DNA of 64,000 nt from positions 96,663,342 to 96,727,341 of the forward strand of contig CM043953.1 of the NCBI GenBank assembly GCA_014529385.2, given 5' to 3'. Both the position numbers and the translations under genes were made by a program. Shown here one piece after another: positions 55,444 through 64,000 of the stretch (within the stretch, counting starts at the first letter, position 1; every line of letters begins with the position of its first letter). The stretch is from Adiantum capillus-veneris (taxonomy: Eukaryota; Streptophyta; Polypodiopsida; Polypodiales; Pteridaceae). The notes under the pieces are model-generated. The model was not told where the DNA came from, did not search any database, and saw only the letters and a list, made by a program, of their open reading frames with translations.

Positions 55444-55650
55444 TGTTGGAATTAGTGTTGCACGAAAACACACTGAGCTTGGAGAAGACGAAGGAAGCTC
55501 AAGCCACACAACAGAGAGTGTATTACTTAGTGTGCAATGGAAAGATATAGATAGCCCTACAGTGATGGACTCCACGGGAAAAAAACCTCCTGGTGAGAGA
55601 AAAAATGCCCCGACGGTCCTAAGTGTGTTCACACACATCACTACCACATG
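55444..55650 (-). repeat. 5' LTR of the minus-strand Copia copy (outer end truncated)
   Basis: It matches the LTRs at 24098-24325 and 35784-36010 but lacks the outer TGTTACCATATAC. The edge of similarity is CATGTGGTAG at 55650. Confidence 0.88.
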
Positions 55651-56059
55651 TTGAGGTCGCCCTGAGTGATGGCGCGTAGTGTATTTTTCCGAGCAGTTAT
55701 AGTTTTGCCACGTCCTCTCCACGCCACGTCCTCTCACGTTCGGGCCCGCAGTCTCAACACAGCCTAATACCATTGTCATCAGCTCACAGAGCAATCAAGG
55801 GCGAAAGCTGTAGTGATGAGGAAGGGGACGTAGGGCCTGTGTGCCGCCGCCCTCGTGTCCCTTCATCCAGTATGGCTCCAGAAAGCAGTGGTGGAGATCG
55901 TCTATGGGTGGCAGCCCACTAGGTCATTTCCTGGAAATGAACATGTGTACAACCCGGGGTTGTGCTGCTAAGCATGGTATTGCGGCGACCATGGGTTCAA
56001 AACACATTCCTCTCTTGGAGAAGACCTACTCTTAACGTTGGTTGATAGAGTGCAATTGC
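55651..56059 (+). promoter_or_regulatory. Upstream region of the PPR gene
   Basis: GC-richer than its surroundings, with a short upstream ORF starting at 55990. An in-frame stop (TAA) lies at 56033-56035, 24 bases before the first ATG of the PPR frame. The Copia LTR edge lies only about 400 bp upstream, so the insertion is close to the promoter. No TATA box was confidently placed. Confidence 0.35.
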
Positions 56060-58342
56060 ATGTTATCAAACAAGGCGTTTAATTTGAATGGCAGTACTTG
56101 GACATCCCACATCATTGCCCTTGTCAGATGTGGAAAACTACAAAGCGCTCTTGCTTTGTATGACCAAATGCAGGAGGATGTCACAGTATATCCTTGTATA
56201 CACACGCATGTGGCTGTACTCAAGGCGTGTGCAAAACTTCAAACTTTACAAACTGGGCTAGCTATACACAACAAGGTCGCTGTAACAGGACAAGAAGGAA
56301 ACAACCTTTGTGTAGGTAGTGTGCTTGTGAATATGTACGCAGAGTGTGGCTCACTGGCAGATGCCCGTCAAGTGTTTGAAGGACTTCATGTTCGAAACGT
56401 GGTCTCTTGGAATGCACTTTTAACAGCATATGTCAGACATGGATATGGTGAGGAAGCTCTTAAAGCTTTCAGTCAGATGCTGGAAAGGGGTGTAATACCA
56501 AGTTCTACGACATATATTGGCGTTCTGAAAGCTTGTGGTAGCACAGGATTTGTAGCCAAAGGAATGGAAATACATGCAGAGCTTGAAAGGAATGGGATGC
56601 TTGAAAAGGTTGCTTCTGTGGGCAACACGTTGGTGGATATGTATGCAAAATGCTGCCTCCTTGGAAAATCACAAGAGGTATTTGAGAGACTTGCAAATCC
56701 AAATGTAGTTTCTTGGAATGCATTGATTTCAGGGTATGCTGAGCAGGAGCGTCATGAGGAAGTACTCCAAATTTTTAAAAAAATGGAGGTGCAGAAGTTT
56801 TCTCCCGATGCTATTACATTGATTTGCAGCTTGAAATCTTGTGGTCATATCGGGGAAGCACGTATCGGTGAGGGCATACATGCTGAGATTGAAAGAAAGG
56901 GATGGCTAGAGAAAGATTGTTTCATTGGCAATGCTTTAGTGGGTATGTATGCCAAATGTGGCATGATTTTCAAAGCACAGCAAGTTTTTGACATGCTGTT
57001 GTTGCGAGATGTGATTGCATGGAATGCGCTGATTATAGGATATGTAGAGCATGGACTTGATGAGAAAGCTCTAGAGCGCCTCAAACTGATGCAGTCCGAA
57101 GATGTTTCTCTGGATTCTGTCACTTATATTGGTGGCTTGAGAGCTTGTGGGAACATTCAAGCCCTAGATGAGGGCCAAGAGCTACATGTTGAGATAGAGA
57201 GAAGGATGCTTCTTGGAAAGAACGAATTTCTTGGTAGTACTGTTGTGGACATGTATGCCAAATGTGGCTTTCCTGTCAAAGCGCAGGAGGTGTTTGAGAG
57301 ACTTCCATTTCGGAATGTTGTTGCATGGACTTCCCTGATCTCAGGATATGCTGAGCATGAGAATGGTGAGCAAGCACTTGAATGTTTTACACAGATGCAA
57401 TCTGCGGGTGTCCCTCCGAATGCTTTTACTTATGTTGGGGTTTTGAGAGCTTGTGGAAGCATAGGGGATGCCAAAGTAGGAAGGTCTATTCATGAAGAAA
57501 TTGAAAGAATGGATTTGCTGGAGAGTAATGTTATAGTAGGCAGTAGTTTGGTTGACATGTATACTAAATGTGGTTCGATCTCCAGAGCAAGGCAAGTCTT
57601 TGACATGCTACCAAGACAAGATGCAATTGCTTGGACTTCATTAGCCATCGCATATGCTGAAAATGGGCAAGCGGAGGAGGCCCTCATTATGCTTGAGCAA
57701 ATGCAAATTGCAGGTATTCCTTCAGACAAGGTTACTCTTCTTTGCTGCTTGAAAGTTTGTGGCAGCATAGGAGCCACAAGTAAGGGTGAGGATATACATG
57801 CGGAGCTTGCCCGCAAGGGATTGCTTGACGGAGTAGTCGTCGGGAACATGCTAGTCGATATGTATAGTAAATGCGGCTCAATTTCCTTAGCACAACAGGT
57901 TTTCGACAGGCTCTCATTTCAGGATGTTCCTTGTTGGAACTCATTGATTGCTGGCCATGCACACAATGAAGATGGCACTCTGGTATTTGAGATGTTCACC
58001 AAAATGTTAAGAGTAGGCCTATGCCCAGATCCAGTTACTTTCTTGATCATTCTCAATGTATGTGCTTCAATTGGTTTTGTTGCAGAAGGCCAAGCATTCT
58101 TTAAGGCGATGACGAGTTTGTATGGTATAATGCCAAAAGTAGAACATTATAATTGTATGGTTGACATCCTTTGCCGGGCAGGCGAGATAAACAAGGCTCT
58201 AGCATTGGTAAGAAAGAAAGAATGTTTGGATCTTGTGACCCATAGAAGCGTTTTAGGTGCTAGTAAAAGGTGGGGATCTGTTGAGGGAGGATTACAAGCA
58301 TTTGGAAACATATTGAGGAGTGAAGGCATTGTAGTGTGGTAG
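56060..58342 (+). CDS. PLS-class pentatricopeptide repeat protein, 760 residues, with only the start of an E1 motif
   Basis: Start chosen at the first in-frame ATG (56060), after an in-frame stop at 56033. The intronless frame contains 21 tandem PPR motifs in seven P-L-S triplets. P motifs look like NVVSWNALISGYAE, L motifs like YIGVLKACG and S motifs like LVDMYAKCG. It ends in a partial E1-like segment (THRSVLGASKRWGSVEGG) with no E2, E+ or DYW domain. Such proteins bind organellar RNA, often for editing, and would then need a DYW partner. No transit peptide precedes the first motif, so an upstream exon or a 5' loss is possible. Position-5/last-residue pairs predict roughly A-N-N-Y-U-N-U-U-N-A-A-N-G-G-N-U-U from the S1 motif onward. 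Confidence 0.93.
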   Translation: MLSNKAFNLNGSTWTSHIIALVRCGKLQSALALYDQMQEDVTVYPCIHTHVAVLKACAKLQTLQTGLAIHNKVAVTGQEGNNLCVGSVLVNMYAECGSLADARQVFEGLHVRNVVSWNALLTAYVRHGYGEEALKAFSQMLERGVIPSSTTYIGVLKACGSTGFVAKGMEIHAELERNGMLEKVASVGNTLVDMYAKCCLLGKSQEVFERLANPNVVSWNALISGYAEQERHEEVLQIFKKMEVQKFSPDAITLICSLKSCGHIGEARIGEGIHAEIERKGWLEKDCFIGNALVGMYAKCGMIFKAQQVFDMLLLRDVIAWNALIIGYVEHGLDEKALERLKLMQSEDVSLDSVTYIGGLRACGNIQALDEGQELHVEIERRMLLGKNEFLGSTVVDMYAKCGFPVKAQEVFERLPFRNVVAWTSLISGYAEHENGEQALECFTQMQSAGVPPNAFTYVGVLRACGSIGDAKVGRSIHEEIERMDLLESNVIVGSSLVDMYTKCGSISRARQVFDMLPRQDAIAWTSLAIAYAENGQAEEALIMLEQMQIAGIPSDKVTLLCCLKVCGSIGATSKGEDIHAELARKGLLDGVVVGNMLVDMYSKCGSISLAQQVFDRLSFQDVPCWNSLIAGHAHNEDGTLVFEMFTKMLRVGLCPDPVTFLIILNVCASIGFVAEGQAFFKAMTSLYGIMPKVEHYNCMVDILCRAGEINKALALVRKKECLDLVTHRSVLGASKRWGSVEGGLQAFGNILRSEGIVVW

Positions 58343-58944
58343 TGCTTCTTAGTAGAGTTTGTGGAAAGATTTAAACTTTCATTGTCTTCTGCCTTCTTTG
58401 GATAGTTGACTAACAAACAGATGGCACATTGCCATGATTTAGAACTAAATAACATGGGTGTCATTTTGGAAGAAAGTTGTGGCACATTTAACACTGTTGA
58501 GAATTAACACGAGCTCAATAGCATGAATATGCCATTGTTAGAAGCCACGGTTTCGCATGTTGGCAGTGTATATACTACAAAAGAGAAATACTGTTCACCA
58601 ATTGGTTGTATTTTTACCTATGGCCCGGCCTTTTGTCATGTGAAGTCGTTTGTCCAAACGCAAGTGGATGGAGACCATTTTTACTAAGGTCAACTTGTTC
58701 AATCTAATCAAGATGGACAATACAAAGGGAATAAGTTTGAATAGACTTGAAAAGTGTGTGCATGCATGCGGCATGTGCTAGGGTATAAATATCCCTTCAA
58801 GAATTTTTGTAGATGGGTTGGTGAATGTATCTTATCCTTAAATCGACGTATAAGATTGGGGCGGATCTTTTGAACTAAGATTTTGCCCAAATTGACACTT
58901 TTTTGGCAAATTCACAACCGCAAAGGTATGGAAAATTTGGGATA

Positions 58945-59067
58945 ATCTTTTAACAAAGGATTTTTGTAAATACCCAAAAGCTCTCAAGGACCCTTGAAAA
59001 ATAGCTATCTTTTAACAAAGGATTTTTGTAAATACCCAAAAGCTCTCAAGGACCCTTGAAAAATAGC
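58945..59067. repeat. 62-bp perfect tandem duplication
   Basis: Two copies of ATCTTTTAACAAAGGATTTT... to ...CCTTGAAAAATAGC follow each other with almost no difference, so the duplication is recent. Confidence 0.95.
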
Positions 59068-62000
59068 CCCTAAATTTCCCTTGGCTATGTACTCATGCAC
59101 GTCCATACAGCATGCAATACGTTTGTTTTTTCAACTAATTTAGTAGTTATGTCAGTAAGTTATATTGTAGTAGAATCCTCTTACAACTTGCGAGATGCCA
59201 TGGATCTTGTACACTAGAGAGGAGCAGATGCAAATCATTGGATCTTTGAAAGTTGTAAAGATAGAATCCCAATACGCATAGAGGCTCGCAAGTAGGATGG
59301 TTTGAGACACAAAGCCTCATCTTAAACTTGGAGCTCCCAAAAATTAGAATCTCCCTTGCTTTATGCCCTAATTTTTGCTATCTCCACTCCTTTCCCCCCT
59401 CTTTTAGGTGAAATCCGTGTTCTAGGGATCTTGAAACTGAAAATGGTTAAGTCATTTAAGTTTCCATTGCAAGGCTACTTATGACATAATTTTTATAAAA
59501 GAATTTTGAGTTGTCCACTACTGCTTACAAGCAAAACCATAGCTAATTACAAGACAGACTAGAAGAGTCATGTTGTAAAGAACTCACAAAAAACAGCACT
59601 AGTTGGATTCACATGACCATCAAACATGCAAAATGTTAAACTAAGAAAGAGAACCAAGGGCTTTGTATAGTCCAAGAAAAGAAAAGAAACCAATCAAATA
59701 GAATAGGACAACTTAGTACAAGTCAAAATTAACAAAACCATATCAAGCTCACACTAACAACATTTTTAAGCTAGAAATATTGAAAAAAAAGAGATAGAAG
59801 TGTGGAAACTAAATAATGAGAGAAGACAATAAATCCTTAGCTAGTAAAAATAGGCTTTTGCCACAATAATAGGAAAACAAGGAGTACTAGTCTAGCTAAG
59901 CTATCAACTACCACTAAGAACAAACCAACAAACATGTACTAGTAAGAATAAGGGAAAGAGCCCAAATTATAAAACATATTCAAGGCTAGGTGTAGGTTAA
60001 TGACCCAATACGGTAGATTACCAAATGTTTAGATGTGATAAGAAACAAGTTAATAATTGATATGTCGTGGTGGCCTCAAAAGACACATGCCACCACAAGA
60101 GCATGGACTCAAATTGCAAACTTAGAGAGGAAAGAGGGAAGTCATGTAATTGTCTATAAAGTATATAGTAATCACAATTTTAATGCAACACTAGTTATCA
60201 TTAGTAAAGTATTTCATCCACCTGTAGCATTTCTACCATCCGAAACATTCTAGATAAGCTGTTACAAATGGAGGATACAAACGCTAATGAGTAGTGACTG
60301 GATGAAAATCGTTAACCCCTCGAACATCCACGCTCTATGATTTTTGAGCAAGTGTCCTAAGGGAAGGTCTTTATCATGTGAGCAAGCCACAGAGCAACAC
60401 AAGGAGCATCGTAAGTTGGATTATGATTGGCCTCTTAATGTTGCAAATGTAGAGACAACAAAAAGGACTGCAAATAATGCTAAGAATATACTCACATTTT
60501 CCATTCAATACTGAAAATTGTTGCATTGTAGTAGCCAATGACAACAAGATTGAAACAAGTGTTGCACATCATGATAAAAAGAGGATGACACCATAAGATT
60601 GCCAATGACTTTCGCAATGCTCCACAAACTCTTTCGCAAAGTTGGGGATTCTAAAACGCACCAACATTAATATATTTGTCATTTAACTTTCTTGAAGAGC
60701 ATACTTTGGCCATACTTTTCTTTTCTTAGCTACAAAAGAACACATGCCATACCTTCTCAATCTAGTTTTTGGACTCTTTGGGGTCTTGATGGCTCTAGTC
60801 TACATATCAACCAGGTCAAATTGTGATGTTCTCTCATTTAGCTTGCAAATGGCATACATCACAAGCATCTTGATATGTATGCATTTTAAACACTGCCAAG
60901 AGTTTAGCAAAAAGTATTATACATTGCCTTTGTGAACTCATATTTCTTGAAGGCTTTATATCCATAGACTTGTATGCTTGTAAATCTCACTCTATACATC
61001 ATGTCTTCTGAATTCAAACTACTTCCCATATCCTTGTTCAAAAATAATATGTTCTCACAAGCCACGTCCCAAAATCGTAATTGTCAATTGATTAGTTGAC
61101 TACAACAGACACATAAACATTAAGAAAAGTTGATTAAACTTTAGCTTCCTAAACAACCTTCTATTTTTTAGGGATTTTTACTTTTAGTAAGCATCAAGGT
61201 GGATATGTTATGAAATGGGAGAAACACCACACTACACTTGCTCTAGTAGTAACTTCGACATCACATGCAACCTCTCAAATCTAGTCATTCTAACAAATAC
61301 TACTTTGGCAGCTTCTCGCAAGAAAGGGGCATATATTCTCCTCTAGAAGATGCAACCTTTGAGCCAATTCTTTCTCCATGAATTTTCTTGGCCGCATCTA
61401 CTGCAGTCGTCCACCGATCATTGAAAACAATAACCTGCCAGACCTCTTTCCCATTGCCACCGGCACCACAACCAAGCTCTCCCCTTTGAAAGGCCAAATA
61501 TGGCTGCACTCAAGGTCCTTCGAAATACGTGCAGCAACAACCTTTTCACTTGGGCACCTTACCCTCTTACACAGATTCTATTCCTTGCAACCTAACAACG
61601 CATGTCGCTGAATCTGGGGGTTGTTACTTTAAGTGAGTCGGCCCGTCGCTGCCAGGGGGACCATCCCCCATCTCTTGCCAATTCTCTGAAGGGTGTGTAC
61701 CCTGCATCATGGGAGCAATACCCTCATCGCCACACTTTTCTATTTTGTAGTGCAGTGCCCAGCAAGAATGAGGGCACTCTGCCATTACACAAAGAGCCCT
61801 TTCCTACACAACTTTTCGATCTGGTTCATGGACAACCTTAGCGGAGGTTATTGGCATTTTTCATGAGTTACAACCTGGTTTTGTTTTTTGAGAATTGTTC
61901 GGACCTACTTCCTTATCACATGCTACTAATTCTTGAAAAAGTTCATCAACAAGGTAAACCCCTAAAGACCAAGGTCTAAGGTATAGGGAAGTTCAAAGGA

Positions 62001-62312
62001 TAGGATGAAAAACACAACTTGTAGACACTTTTCATAGCTAATCTTTTATCTTCCATCTTTTATAGTTCTTTCACACTTCAAATCAAACCTGTTGAATTTA
62101 ATTTTGTTCTATTTAGCCTTCTATTCAAATGCTCCAAATGGCAACACATCACCCATTTGGCAAAGAATTTTATAGCCTTCCATTGTATTGCATCTCCTCA
62201 TAGTAGACCTCTAATCATGCTCTGATACGCTCTTGGAGAGTAACACAAGATGCCTCCTCACATAGGAAACTTGTGTTTTTATTCCCCTTTTGGCTTTTTA
62301 ATTTTTCCCGCA

Positions 62313-62317
<5 letters not shown>

Positions 62318-62360
<43 letters not shown>

Positions 62361-62380
62361 GGGGGTGGGGGGGGGGGGGG
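62318..62380 (+). repeat. (GT)n followed by a G-run
   Basis: A GT tract at 62318-62359 is followed by GGGGGTGGGG and more G up to 62380, a possible quadruplex-forming run downstream of the THO2 stop. Confidence 0.9.
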
Positions 62381-62508
62381 AGAGAATTTTTGTGTCAACT
62401 TCCATACAAAATTGGTCTATAAATACATTTCCCGCCTCGGCATGCCTCTGGCGTCAGCAGTAAAAATTGAAATTTTACAGATGTAAACTCAGACAAGTGA
62501 GAAGCTAT

Positions 62509-64000
62509 TCAAGAATCGCGAGCGCTCCTTACGCGGTGATGCCGTCGCTTCATGTCATTTCTGGAGCGTTTTTCTTCATCCCAATCATGATCATATGCTC
62601 TGATATGGAGTTAAGTCAGCTGCAACAATTTTCAAAAGGTGAAAGAACATGAAAACAAGCAGCTAAAAAGTGCTAGAGATTAACCACCAAAGGATACTGG
62701 TCATGCTCTCTTCGAGCCACTTTGCCAGGTTCCTTATGAACTCTGCTGCTAAGAGTCTTGTCGTAGGCAGGGTCCTCATACATGCTTGTGAGTGCACTCT
62801 TCCTATCCCGATCACGATCATACTGATCAGATGTCACCACAGAAAGTGGTGGTGGTGGAGGTGCTGAAGAGGGCCCCAAGTTTGATGGCATTTCTGACGA
62901 TATATGGTCTCGCTTAAGACGCCGCCTTTTAGAATTAGCAGCTGAAATGTCATCTTTGTCACGATCTCTTTCCTTGTCAGCCTGAGACACGGTCTAGAGA
63001 ATTATGCACATAATTTGACCACATAGCCCAACAAAACATACAGAAAAGGACACTACCTTCATGGGCACCATCTCCCTGTCATCTCGCTTTCGGTCCCAGA
63101 CATCATCATCTTTTCTCTTTGGATCGTCGATCTTCCGTTTAATGTCTTCAATTGGTGTTGATGATCCATCTTCCGGGCGCCTTTTGTCAGATTTCTCCTC
63201 TCTGTGAGGGGTTCTTGCAGGCAACCTGGCAGCTCTTCGCGCATCCTCATCCTCCCTCCTATTAGCACTTAATGACTGCGGAACAAGATTAGGAGGCAAT
63301 GGTGGCGGCGGCGGTAGATGTTGCATAGGAAAGCGATCGTCTGGATGAGGCTGTTCTGCAGGCTGGTCATTATATCTGGGCCTGCCCCTATCATCCTTGA
63401 CCCTTTCCTCCCTGCTTCTTTCACCTGGCCTGTCAAACCCACTGACTTTATCCACTGAGCTCTCTCGTGTAAATCTATCATCGCGTGATCGATCCAGTCT
63501 ATCCACACTTCTATCACCGCGATAATCGCGGTCAGCTCTCTCAGAAGCCCTTTCTCTGGATCGATCAGCCATGCGCTCAGAAAGCTTTTCATAGGTTGCT
63601 CTTTCATCATAGGAGCTTTTATCATGCTCAACTGAACGAGACCTTTCAGCAGTGCGCTGATCTTGTTGCAGCTTCTCTCGATCCATGCTACGCAATTCAC
63701 CAGTTTCGCCACCTTTTCGAAATTCACCAGCCTCACTGCCTCTATCAGCACCATCATTCTTTTTCCGCTTGGTAGTTCGATCAATCTCATCAGAGAAGTT
63801 TGACCTCTTAGCTTTGGTCAACTCGTCGGAGGACTTGCTTATGCTTGCATCCTCTTTACGTGGAGACTTCGAAGGCAGGTGCCCACTATGTGTAAGTGGA
63901 CTATCTTGAGTATCGACCAAGTCTGCTTCACGCTCGTTACTGACCTTCATTGCTGGAGCTTTCTTGCCCTCCATTGTAGCCTCAGATGCTACTTCACTTC
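62509..64000 (-). CDS. THO2: THO complex subunit 2 (THO2), C-terminal exons, gene continues beyond the window
   Basis: Coding sequence is the complement of 62509-62599, 62698-62993 and 63057 to beyond 64000. The exons give the low-complexity C-terminal tail of plant THO2: SDELTKAKRSNFSDEIDRTT, TKRKKNDGADRGSEAGEFRK, long Arg/Asp/Glu/Ser stretches, a Pro-rich LPPPPPLPPNL, SKRRRLKRDHISSEMPSNLG, and an ending AYDHDWDEEKRSRNDMKRRH...RDS before TGA at 62509-62511. THO2 scaffolds the nuclear THO/TREX complex, which couples transcription to mRNA export. Introns are 62994-63056 (63 bp, GT-AG) and 62600-62697 (98 bp, GT-AG). Reading through the second intron would give a false stop at 62673. The folded N-terminal part lies outside the window. 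Confidence 0.9.

Larger units (their letters stand above)
51487..55650 (-). mobile_element. Second Copia element of the same family, minus strand, truncated
   Basis: From right to left it has the 5' LTR (55650-55444, outer ~13 bp missing), primer site, gag (55159-54448), integrase C-terminus (54447-53749), a 1533-bp DNA transposon insertion and RT up to the YVDD block, where it is cut at 51487. The RNase H domain and 3' LTR are absent. LTR and gag match the plus-strand copy at 24098-36010. Gag is joined directly to the integrase by an internal deletion at about 54447. Confidence 0.85.
58343..62508. other. AT-rich intergenic region between convergent PPR and THO2 genes
   Basis: It contains the PPR 3' flank, a 62-bp duplication at 58945-59067 and TG/G tracts at 62318-62380. 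It also holds several short ORFs (60744-60935, 61300-61509 minus, 61378-61841) in which I see no domain. 59500-60700 is AT-rich with no structure noted. 61300-61850 is somewhat GC-richer and could hide a decayed gene fragment. Confidence 0.5.

Noticed and set aside
56042-56059. Upstream non-ATG start for the PPR gene
   Set aside because: The frame is open only to 56036 after a TAA, and no ATG occurs before 56060.
61300-61841. Possible host gene fragment (minus 61300-61509; plus 61378-61841)
   Set aside because: The frames look somewhat coding-like, but I could not match them to a family and both strands are open, so they are left as unannotated intergenic DNA.
62673-62697. THO2 stop at 62673
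   Set aside because: It lies in an intron. Splicing to 62599 gives a conserved THO2-like ending.

Overview
This is nuclear DNA from a land plant, most likely a large-genome fern. The evidence is a 760-residue PLS-class PPR gene, the 3' end of a spliced THO2 gene with short introns, and dense nested LTR retrotransposons and LINEs. No rRNA, tRNA or CRISPR array was recognised. The taxon call rests on overall character, not on a database match.

Layout. 1-3.5 kb: the 3' end of a Ty3/Gypsy-like element with a protease remnant, a polypurine tract and LTR starts. 4.5-15.5 kb: a decayed minus-strand retroelement with gag-like and unrecognised ORFs, split by a structurally complete non-autonomous LTR element (10415-14614, 5-bp target duplication). 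16.7-20.1 kb: a decayed minus-strand Gypsy pol (protease, RT, RNase H). 20.9-22.2 kb: a TTAA-flanked, piggyBac-like non-autonomous DNA transposon. 24.1-36.0 kb: a Ty1/Copia element whose middle is replaced by an 8.8-kb block. That block holds a minus-strand reading region ending in a CENH3-like histone H3 fold, a minus-strand transposase-like gene and an inverted-repeat element. 36.0-37.8 kb: a Gypsy integrase/chromodomain tail and LTR. 38.3-49.0 kb: LINE copies in both orientations, with (TC)n tails and (TC)n tracts on their 5' side, plus an intervening LTR fragment. 51.5-55.65 kb: a second, minus-strand copy of the same Copia family, split by a 1533-bp TIR transposon that carries a 62-bp minisatellite.

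The host genes are at the right end. A plus-strand PPR gene (56060-58342) is probably an organellar RNA-binding factor. The C-terminal part of THO2 (62509 to beyond 64000, minus strand) belongs to the THO/TREX mRNA export complex. The two genes converge on a 4-kb AT-rich intergenic stretch. Nothing links their functions. The rest of the window is a record of repeated transposon insertion, with at least three levels of nesting.

The strongest leads are the long-tailed CENH3-like histone reading region, the LINE family that appears tied to (TC)n microsatellites, and the two structurally defined DNA transposons.
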